Assembly (NCBI GenBank): GCA_001917435.1
Contig: MNEA01000122.1
Coordinates: 1 to 64,000 of the forward strand
Direction: 5' to 3'
DNA: 64,000 nucleotides
Source of the DNA: Acidobacteria bacterium 13_2_20CM_2_57_6
GTDB taxonomy: Bacteria > Acidobacteriota > Terriglobia > Acidiferrales > UBA7541
Shown: positions 26,876-34,663 of the stretch, piece by piece
How positions within the stretch are numbered: position 1 is the first letter of the stretch
Layout: each line of letters starts with the position of its first letter
The notes under the pieces: model-generated
Told to the model about the DNA's origin: nothing
Databases searched by the model: none
The model's input: the letters and a program-made list of their open reading frames with translations, nothing else
Made by a program: the position numbers and the translations under genes

Positions 26876-26982
26876 AGGCCGGGCTTCCGCTCGGCTCTTT
26901 TTCGATCTTATAGGCGACTTTAGGTCGCTACACTTTCGTTTGTCTTTGATTGCCTAGCGCCGTCCCTTTAGGGCGGCATCTT
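26876..26982. repeat. Short inverted repeats between convergent reductase and ruvB genes
   Basis: The gap carries GCCGGGCTTCCGCTCGGC (26879-26896, one mismatch), then GCGAC-tttag-GTCGC near 26913-26927, and GTGTAG (26870) complementary to CTACAC (26928) at the outer ends, so the whole region can fold into a long irregular hairpin. It looks like a composite of small dispersed palindromes rather than a single terminator. Confidence 0.5.
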
Positions 26983-28038
26983 TCAGAACAGTCGCGGCTG
27001 GCGGCGGGGAAGTTCGCGGCCAAAGTATTCGTAGGCGAGGGAGGTAGCCACGCGGCCGCGCGGGGTGCGGTCGATCATGCCGATTTGCATCAGGTAGGGC
27101 TCGTACATCTCTTCGATAGCGTCTTCTTCTTCAGAGAGCGCGGCAGCGAGCGTGCCGAGGCCAACGGGGCCGCCGGCGTACTTATCGAGAAGCGCGATCA
27201 TCAGGTTGCGGTCGACTTCGTCGAGGCCGCGTTCGTCCACGCCCAGCATTTGCAGCGCCTCTTGCGCAACGGCTCGCGTGATGCGGCCCGCCGCGCGCAC
27301 TTCTGCAAAATCGCGCGCGCGCCGCAGCAGACGGTTGGCAATGCGCGGGGTGCCTCGGCACCGGCCGGCGATTTCTTCCGCGCCCCCTTCGTCCATCTGG
27401 ATATTCAAGATTTTCGCCGAGCGGTGAATGATGATCAGCAAATCCGCCGGTTCGTAGAAATCCAGCCGATGGACGATGCCAAACCGCGAGCGCAGCGGCG
27501 CGGTAATCAAGCCCGCGCGGGTCGTCGCGCCGATCAGCGTGAAATGCCCCAGCGGAAAGGGATGAATCCGCGCGCCCGGTCCCTGGCCGATAATCAGGTC
27601 CACGCGAAAATCTTCCATCGCCGGGTACAGCACTTCTTCCACCGCGGGCTGCAGGCGGTGAATTTCATCCAAGAAGAAAACCTCTTTTTTTTCAAGCGCG
27701 GTCAAAATCGCTGTCAAGTCCCCCTTGCGCTCCAGCAAGGGCCCGGCGCTGGTCTTTATCGGAACGTTCAATTCGTTGGCGATGATTTGTGCCAGGGTCG
27801 TTTTTCCAAGACCTGGTGGTCCGTAGAGCAGCACGTGGTCCAGCGCCTCGCCACGGCTTAGCGCGGCATCGATGGCGATCTGAATATTTTCTTTGACGCG
27901 TTTCTGACCGATGTATTCGTCAAGGCGCTTGGGACGCACGCTCACGTCGATGCGTGCGTCTTCGTCAAAGGCCTGCCCGGAGACAATCCGTTCAGGTTGT
28001 CTCTGTGGCATCATCCGTTTTGCCGTTCCATCCGCCAT
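26983..28038 (-). CDS. ruvB: Holliday junction branch migration ATPase RuvB
   Basis: Motor of the RuvAB complex that drives branch migration of Holliday junctions. The 351-residue chain shows [18 protein letters not shown], Walker [15 protein letters not shown], Walker [24 protein letters not shown], the sensor block [21 protein letters not shown] and a C-terminal winged-helix domain with [27 protein letters not shown]. The N-terminus ([14 protein letters not shown]) has a short unconserved tail. It follows ruvA by 65 bases in the same direction. No ruvC is present near by. Confidence 0.98.
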   Translation of the reverse strand: MADGTAKRMMPQRQPERIVSGQAFDEDARIDVSVRPKRLDEYIGQKRVKENIQIAIDAALSRGEALDHVLLYGPPGLGKTTLAQIIANELNVPIKTSAGPLLERKGDLTAILTALEKKEVFFLDEIHRLQPAVEEVLYPAMEDFRVDLIIGQGPGARIHPFPLGHFTLIGATTRAGLITAPLRSRFGIVHRLDFYEPADLLIIIHRSAKILNIQMDEGGAEEIAGRCRGTPRIANRLLRRARDFAEVRAAGRITRAVAQEALQMLGVDERGLDEVDRNLMIALLDKYAGGPVGLGTLAAALSEEEDAIEEMYEPYLMQIGMIDRTPRGRVATSLAYEYFGRELPRRQPRLF

Positions 28039-28103
28039 TCTTCTTCGTATTTCCTCAGAGCGCTCGGCGTCTCTGTGTTATCTTTCTTCGCTCGGATTGC
28101 TCG

Positions 28104-28724
28104 TCACGCTCCACGCGCGGCCCGCCCCTTCGGCGCGCTCAACGACTGCAATGCGCCGCGCAGCAGCTTCTCAAAATTTCCGGCGCCGGCTTCGCGCTTC
28201 GCTTCCCCGACCGCCGTTTCCGCCGCGCGGCCATCGTATCCCAGGTTCACCAGCGCGGAAATGACATCCACTTCGATTCCTGCGGGCGAAGACGCCGCCG
28301 GTCTCTCTGCCTCTACGGCCACGGCTTCCAGTTTGTCCTTCAATTCAACCACCATGCGCTCCGCCGTCTTGCGGCCCACGCCGGGAATTCTCGTCAACCG
28401 CTCTAGGTCGCTCCCGCGAATCGCGGGCACGAGTTCTTCGACGCTCATGCCGCTCAATATTTTCAGCGCCAGCGTCGGTCCCACTCCGGAAGCCGAAAGC
28501 AGCATCTCAAAAAAATGTTTTTCCCGCGCGGAGACAAATCCATACAGCGCCAGCGCATCTTCGCGCACATGGGTGTGGATCAGGAGGGTGACTTCAGCAT
28601 GCAGTTCGCCGAGCGCGGCATACGCCGAGAGCGGCACTTGCACGACGTACCCCACGCCGCCCACGTCGATGAGCACTTGGTTCGGTCTTTTTTCGGCAAG
28701 CCGTCCGCGAAGCTGGCCAATCAT
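28104..28724 (-). CDS. ruvA: Holliday junction binding protein RuvA
   Basis: Binds four-way junctions as a tetramer and loads RuvB. The 206-residue chain has the OB-fold N-terminus (MIGQLRGRLAEKRPNQVLID, then GVGYVVQVPLS), two helix-hairpin-helix motifs (ASGVGPTLALKILSGM and RIPGVGRKTAERMVVELKDK), an acidic flexible linker and the C-terminal RuvB-binding domain (DVISALVNLGYDGRAAETAV). It lies 52 bases after the PEBP gene. Start at ATG 28724 is conventional. No LexA-type box is visible upstream; SOS control is not indicated by the sequence. Confidence 0.98.
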   Translation of the reverse strand: MIGQLRGRLAEKRPNQVLIDVGGVGYVVQVPLSAYAALGELHAEVTLLIHTHVREDALALYGFVSAREKHFFEMLLSASGVGPTLALKILSGMSVEELVPAIRGSDLERLTRIPGVGRKTAERMVVELKDKLEAVAVEAERPAASSPAGIEVDVISALVNLGYDGRAAETAVGEAKREAGAGNFEKLLRGALQSLSAPKGRAARGA

Positions 28725-28775
28725 CGCTCGCCAGTATTGCCGCTTTTCTTTCGCCCGTCAACGCGAAGTCGAATG

Positions 28776-29237
28776 TCAGCGGCCATATTTGCCAATGAGT
28801 TCGGCTTGCGCCAGGATGTGGCCCTTCATGGCGCGTTCGACGTCGGCCTTCGTCGCGCCGGCTTTCAAACCGAGTTTCGCGTCGAGAGCATACAGTTTGA
28901 AGAAATAGCGATGCGGCTTTCCGGGCGGCGGGCACGGACCGCCATAGCCAATTTTGCCGAAATCATTCCGGCCCTGGCGCGCTCCGCTCGAAAGCTGATC
29001 TTGCTTCGCCACTCCTTCCGCAAGTTCTCGCGTATTCGCCGGAAGATCGTAGAGCACCCAGTGGACCCAGGTGCCTGCGGGAGCGTCTGGATCGTCCATG
29101 ATCAGCGCAAAGGCTTGGGTATTTGCCGGCGGATCATCCCATTTCAATTGCAGGGAGACGTCCGGGCCGTCACAAGTAAATTTTTTCGGGATCGCTTGGC
29201 CGGCGGAAAAGGCCGTGCTGGAAATCTGCAGAGGCAT
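28776..29237 (-). CDS. YbhB/YbcL family PEBP protein
   Basis: Raf-kinase-inhibitor-like (PEBP) protein, 153 residues, a ligand-binding beta fold of unknown bacterial role. Signatures: IPKKFTCDGPDVSLQLKWDDPP, ALIMDDPDAPAGTWVHWVLYDLP, and YGGPCPPPGKPHRYFFKLYALD, all from the anion-binding pocket. The start is decided by AGGAGAAAGGAGGAACC directly before ATG 29237 (MPLQISS), which gives the standard cytoplasmic length; the longer ORF from 29435 (or ATG 29336, with a signal-like stretch) lacks such a site, so an exported form is less likely. It is between an ankyrin-repeat gene and ruvA on the same strand. Confidence 0.9.
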   Translation of the reverse strand: MPLQISSTAFSAGQAIPKKFTCDGPDVSLQLKWDDPPANTQAFALIMDDPDAPAGTWVHWVLYDLPANTRELAEGVAKQDQLSSGARQGRNDFGKIGYGGPCPPPGKPHRYFFKLYALDAKLGLKAGATKADVERAMKGHILAQAELIGKYGR

Positions 29238-29349
29238 GGTTCCTCCTTTCTCCTGGGCAAAGAGCTCTCCGGAAGGCCACGGAGAAAAACGGAGAGCGAA
29301 AGCAATGAGGACTGCAACTTTAATGCGCGCTGACATTTCCCGAACTCTC

Positions 29350-30015
29350 TTACGCGGCCCCATGGCTGCGCAAAAATTCGGCGACGTCGGCATGGCCGCG
29401 TTCCTGCGCGAAAGTAAGAGCCGTCTTTCCATCATTCGTCTTGACCTGCAAATCGGCGCCGCTTGCCAGCAAGATGCTTACGATTCCCAGGTGGCCATTC
29501 GCGGCGGCGGTAAGAAGCGGGGAGTAGCCGTTTCCGTAACGGTAATTCGGGTCCGCGCCATTGGCCAGGAGCCACGACACGATGGCGGTGTGGCCGCTGG
29601 CTGCGGCTCCGGTCAACGCGTTGTAGCCCGTTCCATTCGTCGCTGCCGCGTTGACGTCTGCGCCCTTCTCAAACAAATATTCGGCAACTTCGAGATGCCC
29701 AAACACGGCGGCCAGCGCAAATACGGGAAACCCGTCGGGCGAGTACGTCTTGGCCTCAGCCGGAATTTCTTCGACAAGCTGTTTTACGCGCTCCAGCCGC
29801 CCCAGCGCCGCCGCTTCGTGCAGTTCGAGCGGAACTCCGCAAGCCAGAAGGACATCGCAGAGCTCCTTGTTGCCGCTGTACGCGGTAAGCAACAAAGCCG
29901 ATTGTCCCTTTTCGTTGCGAGCGCCTGCCAGTTCCGGCTCGGCCGCCAGCATTCTTCTGGCGGCAGCAGTATCCCTGGTTTGGATGACCTGAAAAAATTT
30001 GTCGGCGCTGCTCAT
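29350..30015 (-). CDS. Ankyrin-repeat protein
   Basis: A 221-residue protein built almost entirely of ankyrin repeats. I count about six: repeats start around residues 12, 39, 66, 99, 132 and 165, with clear copies NGTGYNALTGAAASGHTAIVSWLLANGADPN and GYSPLLTAAANGHLGIVSILLASGADL. There is no signal peptide or membrane segment, so it is likely cytoplasmic and mediates protein-protein contact. The third repeat is degenerate (LHEAAALGRLERVKQLVEE). It is 91 bases downstream of the aldolase gene. The partner is unknown. Confidence 0.93.
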   Translation of the reverse strand: MSSADKFFQVIQTRDTAAARRMLAAEPELAGARNEKGQSALLLTAYSGNKELCDVLLACGVPLELHEAAALGRLERVKQLVEEIPAEAKTYSPDGFPVFALAAVFGHLEVAEYLFEKGADVNAAATNGTGYNALTGAAASGHTAIVSWLLANGADPNYRYGNGYSPLLTAAANGHLGIVSILLASGADLQVKTNDGKTALTFAQERGHADVAEFLRSHGAA

Positions 30016-30106
30016 GCTTGCACGGCTCCGAGTCCGCTTGGTCTACGAAAAAAGGAGAGTAGCAGCAAACGCCTGCTTGCTGCCGAGGAATTTGGCGGCG
30101 CAAAGC

Positions 30107-30916
30107 TCAGCGGCGGGTGCGGTCTTTGCGCACGGCTTCGTCGATCAGCGCATCGAGTTCGCTGCGCGTGAGCGTCACGTCATCGCCCGAGTTTTCTCCG
30201 GTGTCGCGGGTGATGGGCAATTCCGCTCCGCCGCCCGGCGGAGGCGAAACGAAGTAGCGGGGACGCGCCGCCATGAGCTTGGCAACTTCGCGGCTGGAGA
30301 GCAACGCCGGCTCACCAGCCATTTCCGCGGCCAGCGTGATCTTTGCGCAGTGCTCGATGGTCTCCATTCGAAAGAAGGCAGTGAGCAAATCCGGGCCGCA
30401 CGTGACGGCGCCATGATTGGCAAGAAGGAGCGCGTCGTAGTGAGGCACAAACGGCTCGATGGCCTCGCTCAATTCCTGGGTTCCCGGCGTGGCGTATTGC
30501 ACCAGGGGAATCTGTCCCAGTCCCACGACGACTTCGGGGAGCAGCGCATGATTCAACGCGCGCCCGGCGACCGCAAAACCGGTGGCGGTGGGGGGATGGC
30601 CGTGGCAGATGGCCATCACATCGGGGCGCATACGGTAGAACAAGAGATGCATCGCGAGTTCAGAAGAAAACTTGCGGTCGCCGGAGAGCTGCCGCCCGTG
30701 TAAATCGGTAATGACCAAATCCTCGGGAGAGAGCATTCCTTTATTCATGCAGGTCGGAGTGGTGAGAACGCTACCGTCATCGAGACGTACCGAGATATTT
30801 CCTTCGCAGGCGACGATGTGTCCACGCTCGTACATCCATCGTCCAGCGACACAGATATCGCGGCGGTGCTGCTCTTCGCTTTTCGCATGGCCTGACAAAA
30901 GTGAGTCCGGCGTCAC
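30107..30916 (-). CDS. Class II aldolase/adducin family protein (fuculose-phosphate aldolase-like)
   Basis: Zinc-dependent class II aldolase of the L-fuculose-1-phosphate aldolase type. Zinc ligands are visible as HGHPP (ICHGHPPTATGFA) and HG in LLLANHGAVTCG; the catalytic acid is in FSSELAMHLLFY. GNISVRLDDGSVLTTPTCMNKGML is the phosphate-binding loop region. I choose the GTG at 30916, because AGGAAGGAG lies eight bases before it, giving 269 residues; the track start at 30979 adds 21 unconserved residues. A C-terminal tail of about 50 residues (PPPGGGAELPITRDTGENSG) extends beyond the family core. Substrate (fuculose, ribulose or methylthioribulose phosphate) cannot be decided. Confidence 0.88.
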   Translation of the reverse strand: MTPDSLLSGHAKSEEQHRRDICVAGRWMYERGHIVACEGNISVRLDDGSVLTTPTCMNKGMLSPEDLVITDLHGRQLSGDRKFSSELAMHLLFYRMRPDVMAICHGHPPTATGFAVAGRALNHALLPEVVVGLGQIPLVQYATPGTQELSEAIEPFVPHYDALLLANHGAVTCGPDLLTAFFRMETIEHCAKITLAAEMAGEPALLSSREVAKLMAARPRYFVSPPPGGGAELPITRDTGENSGDDVTLTRSELDALIDEAVRKDRTRR

Positions 30917-31068
30917 GGGCGCACTCCTTCCTGGCTCAGAATGATTTCCGAGCCGTTCAGTTTGAATTGGTCCAGGCACAGTCCGTAGCGGAGTTACGGA
31001 AAGGCCCCCGCCGACCCCTTTGGAACGGTGGGAGCGAAAAAGAAACTAATACAAGTTGCCTCCAGAAG

Positions 31069-32340
31069 CTAGGCATAAATACCGCGGAGCTTGAGGGCGC
31101 GGGCGACCCGGTCGATGGCCAGCATATAGGCGGCAATGCGGTTGTTGACTTTGTGTAGTTCCGCAAAGCGCACTACTTCATCGAAGGCATTTTCCATCAC
31201 GTCGAGGAGGCGCTCGTTCACTTCGCTCTCGCGCCAGAAGAAGCCTTGGCGGTCCTGGACCCATTCGAAATAGCTGACGGTAACGCCGCCGGCGTTGCCC
31301 AGAATGTCCGGCACCGTGAAGATCCCTTTGGCATCGATGATCGCGTCAGCTTGCCAGGTAGAGGGGCCGTTGGCCCCCTCGCAGAGAATTCTCGCCTTGA
31401 CCTGATCGGCGTTTTTCTCGGTGATCTGATTTTCGATGGCCGCGGGAATGGCGATTTCGCAGGGCTGGAAGAGAACGTCACGGGCGCTCATCTTTGTTCC
31501 ACCGCCGGGGAAATCCTGGAGCGGCTTCTTCTGGGCGTACACCCAATCGATGACCTTCGGCACGTCAAGACCCTTTTCGTTGTAAAGACCGCCGCCGATG
31601 TCCGCGAGGCCGATAATTTTGTAGCCGGCTTTCTGCATCAGGTCTGCGGCCATGGAGCCCACGTTGCCGAAGCCTTGCACCACGACGCGGCAGCCAGCTT
31701 TCTTGATGCCGAGTTTCGCGAGGGCCTTGTCACAGCAGATCATCACCCCGCGGCCGGTTGCCTCTTTTCTTCCGCGCGATCCGCCGAGTTCAATAGGTTT
31801 GCCAGTGACGACAGCCGTGGTCGCCTGACCCACGTGCATCGCGTAAGTGTCCATGACCCAGGCCATGGTTTGCTCACCAGTGCCCACGTCCGGCGCTGGA
31901 ACGTCGCGCTCCGGACCAAGCCAGTTCGCGAGCTCCGCGGTATAACGGCGGGTGAGCCGCTCGAGTTCGCCGCGGGACATTTTCCGCGGATCGCAAATCA
32001 CTCCGCCTTTCGCGCCGCCAAACGGAATATTTACCACCGCGCACTTCCAGGTCATCCAGGTGGCCAGCGCGCGCACTTCGTCAATGGAAACGTCTGGAGC
32101 AAACCGGATTCCACCTTTACCCGGCCCGCGCACGGTGGAATGCAGCACGCGGTATCCGGTGAAGACTTCCAGAGTTCCGTTATCCATTCCGATGGGAATG
32201 TAGAGAGTGATTTCTTTGCTGGGATACTTGAGATAGCGATAAAGCCCCTGTTCGAGTCCCAGCTTTTCCGCGGCGACTTCAAAGCGCGCTTCGGCGTTCT
32301 GGTAGACATTCATCTCTTCCGGCATGGGAGCTTGCGACAT
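31069..32340 (-). CDS. gdhA: Glu/Leu/Phe/Val dehydrogenase, likely glutamate dehydrogenase
   Basis: Interconverts glutamate and 2-oxoglutarate plus ammonia. The 423-residue chain shows the glutamate dehydrogenase core: [13 protein letters not shown], the catalytic lysine K111 in [32 protein letters not shown], the Rossmann nucleotide site [11 protein letters not shown], and the substrate-side [10 protein letters not shown] and [17 protein letters not shown] hexameric NAD(P)-enzyme is expected from the length. The gene stands between a class II aldolase (downstream) and a CocE-type hydrolase (upstream, 290-base gap). It complements the amt-glnK-glnD block 13 kb away in ammonium assimilation. 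Confidence 0.96.
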   Translation of the reverse strand: MSQAPMPEEMNVYQNAEARFEVAAEKLGLEQGLYRYLKYPSKEITLYIPIGMDNGTLEVFTGYRVLHSTVRGPGKGGIRFAPDVSIDEVRALATWMTWKCAVVNIPFGGAKGGVICDPRKMSRGELERLTRRYTAELANWLGPERDVPAPDVGTGEQTMAWVMDTYAMHVGQATTAVVTGKPIELGGSRGRKEATGRGVMICCDKALAKLGIKKAGCRVVVQGFGNVGSMAADLMQKAGYKIIGLADIGGGLYNEKGLDVPKVIDWVYAQKKPLQDFPGGGTKMSARDVLFQPCEIAIPAAIENQITEKNADQVKARILCEGANGPSTWQADAIIDAKGIFTVPDILGNAGGVTVSYFEWVQDRQGFFWRESEVNERLLDVMENAFDEVVRFAELHKVNNRIAAYMLAIDRVARALKLRGIYA

Positions 32341-32630
32341 GCGAAATTCTCCTTTGGTGCGGACAGCCCTGCTTCCGTCTTTTCGAACGGAGTGAAAAAT
32401 CTCTCTTCGCTGGATTCCAGAGCAGAATCGATGCTTCGGCTGCGTCAGCTCTGTTTTGTCAGGCCAAGGAAGGTGAGCACCAGCGGTCTACCCCACCGCA
32501 GGAACCGCCAATTGGCCGGGCCGCCAGTATACGAACCTGGTTCGCATCCCGCAAGCCGGAGTGCCTGAGGGCGTCGCGCCAGATTTTCGAAACAGAAGTG
32601 CACGATAGCTTCCGGGTCGCCGCTGATTAT

Positions 32631-34439
32631 TCATCTCGGCGCGGCGGCTCCGGCGGGAATCACAGGAAGCAAGAGCGCCGAAGGATGCTCGGCGTCGTGC
32701 AGGATCATGTTGGTGGCGGAGACGAACTCTCGGCTCGTTGCCTGATCCGCGCCGGTGTTCAGGTTGCGATCAAAACGCGGGAAATTGCTGCTGGAAACTT
32801 CCAGGCGAAGGATGTGGCCCTTCTTAAAGACGTTGCCGGTGGCCCACAGGTCCACCGAAATTTTGTAAATCTGGTCCGGATTCATCAACTCGGGCTTCTC
32901 CTGCGAATCGCGATAGCGCATGCGGAGAACTCCGTCCGTGAGATTCATGGCGAACCCCCCGGGTGAGACGTCCACAAGCTTTGCCGTGAAATCGGTGTCC
33001 ACCGCGGAAGAACTGGCCCAGAGCTCGAACGTGACCGGCCCGGTGACTTCCATATCTTCGGCAAGTGGCTTGGTGGAATAGACAAGTACGTCGTTGCGGT
33101 TTTCAACAGCGCGCTGGTCGCGCGGGCCCGGCTCGTAGTGCGCCGCGTCGCAGCACAGCGAGCCCCCGATCGTGGGCACGGGGTTTGCCGGATCGTACGT
33201 GAATTTGTCGGGCGTCTCTTTTTTTGGCGGCGTGAGGGAAAGGCCGCCGTCCCCGCGCAGCGAATTGGCCGAACCGCTCGAGTGCAAGTAGTAGCGCGTG
33301 AGTTTATTTTCCGGCGGAGGCCAATCCGATTCCTGATGGTACTTATTCTCTCCCATAACAAAAATGCGCACGGGCACGGTGGCAAACTCGTTCTGCACGC
33401 CCTTGAAAAGATAGTCATACCAGGCAAGCACGACATCCGTAGAAGTAAATTTGAGCGCGTCATCGCCGAATTCGACGTCGCCGATGCGGCGCCCGAAGCC
33501 GGCGTGCCCGCCAATCTGCACCAGCAGGCGCTGGCCTTTGCGGGCCTCGTCCGTAGCGCCGTGCGCCTTGATTCCCATGTAATTCCTCAGTGTGCCGGCC
33601 AGAAAAATGTCGTACCAGCCGCCGATGTGAAGAGCCGGGATTTGAATGTCCGAAAAATGCTCCTCGATGGACCATTGCTTCCAATACCCGTCGTAGTCGG
33701 GATGCGCGAGCCAATCAAGATAATACGGAGCCAGCTGGGCCGTGGCGTCGGGGCCCGCTGGAAGCGAGGCGTAATTGAAGGTCGGATAGTGAGTGAGCGG
33801 AAGCACGGGTGCGCCCAGCAGCGCGTTTGTGTTTTTCGCGATCCATCGCCACATCGTGTTCGTGGCGAGCTGCGTCGTCCAATTTTGATCGAACCACTGT
33901 TCAAGCGCTCCGCCCTGATATGTCCAGCCGTCGTGATAATTGCTGGCCGTGACCACCGGGCAGATTCCCGCGAGGTGCGGAGGATGGGCAATCGCGGAGA
34001 GCATCTGTGTCGCGCCGACGTAGGAACCTCCCATCATGCCGACTTTGCCGTTCGAGGATGGCAACGCAGCAGCCCATTCGATGGTGTCGTAGCCGTCGTT
34101 GGACTCATGACGAAACGGATACCAGTCCCCTTCCGACGTGTAACGCCCACGAACATCCTGCACGACGACGACATAGCCGTGCGTGGCAATCTGATAGGCA
34201 GGCGCGGCCGCCCAGCCCACGCTTTTATCGTAGGGCGTGCGCATCAAGATGACCGGAAATTTCCCGTCCGCCTTCGGACGGTAAATGTCCGAATAGAGTG
34301 TGACGCCGTCACGCGTTTTCATCGGGACGCCATTCTGCGTGATCACCGCATAGCTTTGCTGTGCACGAACGCCATGCGGCGCGGTTAGGACCACGGCATA
34401 GATGGCCAGAATCGCACATAAGACTCTTCGCTGGATCAA
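32631..34439 (-). CDS. CocE/NonD family secreted hydrolase (S15/X-Pro dipeptidyl-peptidase fold)
   Basis: Serine hydrolase of the CocE/glutaryl-7-ACA acylase (peptidase S15) family, exported. GGSYVGATQM is the nucleophile elbow at about residue 150, with GNVFKKGHILRLEVSSSNFPRF in the C-terminal jelly-roll domain. Other marks are YDKSVGWAAAPAYQIATHGY and VVQDVRGRY. Start: I use TTG 34439, because AAGGAGG lies six bases upstream and the next residues are a clean signal peptide (IQRRVLCAILAIYAVVLTAP); this yields 602 residues. The ORF track's start at 34559 would put 40 unconserved residues before it. Substrate is an ester, amide or peptide; not resolvable. Confidence 0.9.
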   Translation of the reverse strand: MIQRRVLCAILAIYAVVLTAPHGVRAQQSYAVITQNGVPMKTRDGVTLYSDIYRPKADGKFPVILMRTPYDKSVGWAAAPAYQIATHGYVVVVQDVRGRYTSEGDWYPFRHESNDGYDTIEWAAALPSSNGKVGMMGGSYVGATQMLSAIAHPPHLAGICPVVTASNYHDGWTYQGGALEQWFDQNWTTQLATNTMWRWIAKNTNALLGAPVLPLTHYPTFNYASLPAGPDATAQLAPYYLDWLAHPDYDGYWKQWSIEEHFSDIQIPALHIGGWYDIFLAGTLRNYMGIKAHGATDEARKGQRLLVQIGGHAGFGRRIGDVEFGDDALKFTSTDVVLAWYDYLFKGVQNEFATVPVRIFVMGENKYHQESDWPPPENKLTRYYLHSSGSANSLRGDGGLSLTPPKKETPDKFTYDPANPVPTIGGSLCCDAAHYEPGPRDQRAVENRNDVLVYSTKPLAEDMEVTGPVTFELWASSSAVDTDFTAKLVDVSPGGFAMNLTDGVLRMRYRDSQEKPELMNPDQIYKISVDLWATGNVFKKGHILRLEVSSSNFPRFDRNLNTGADQATSREFVSATNMILHDAEHPSALLLPVIPAGAAAPR

Positions 34440-34663
34440 GACCGCCTCCTTGTTCGAAATGGAATGAAGTACCATCCGAACCAAAGTCCGGATTTTATCC
34501 CGCAAGGACGCCTGCAGTTCAGAAAAATCTGGGCGTGCATTCGCCGTCTCTCTCTGCATCAGTGACTGAATGTGCGAGGGCTCCCGAAAGGGAATTCCTC
34601 AGGCGGCGAGAGCACACACCCGCGGCTTGGGAGGCTTTATCGTCATCGTCGAATTGTAGAGAA

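Noticed and set aside
32532-32544. CGAACC-t-GGTTCG palindrome as a LexA (Cheo-type) box
   Set aside because: Spacing between GAAC and GTTC is three, not four, and the adjacent gene is glutamate dehydrogenase, not a repair gene. Kept only as an unexplained palindrome.
31246-32568. 440-codon plus-strand ORF opposite glutamate dehydrogenase
   Set aside because: Pure shadow of gdhA in another frame; the minus-strand gene has all the conserved motifs.
33138-34388. 416-codon plus-strand ORF opposite the CocE-type hydrolase
   Set aside because: Shadow ORF, rich in Arg/His, no family features.
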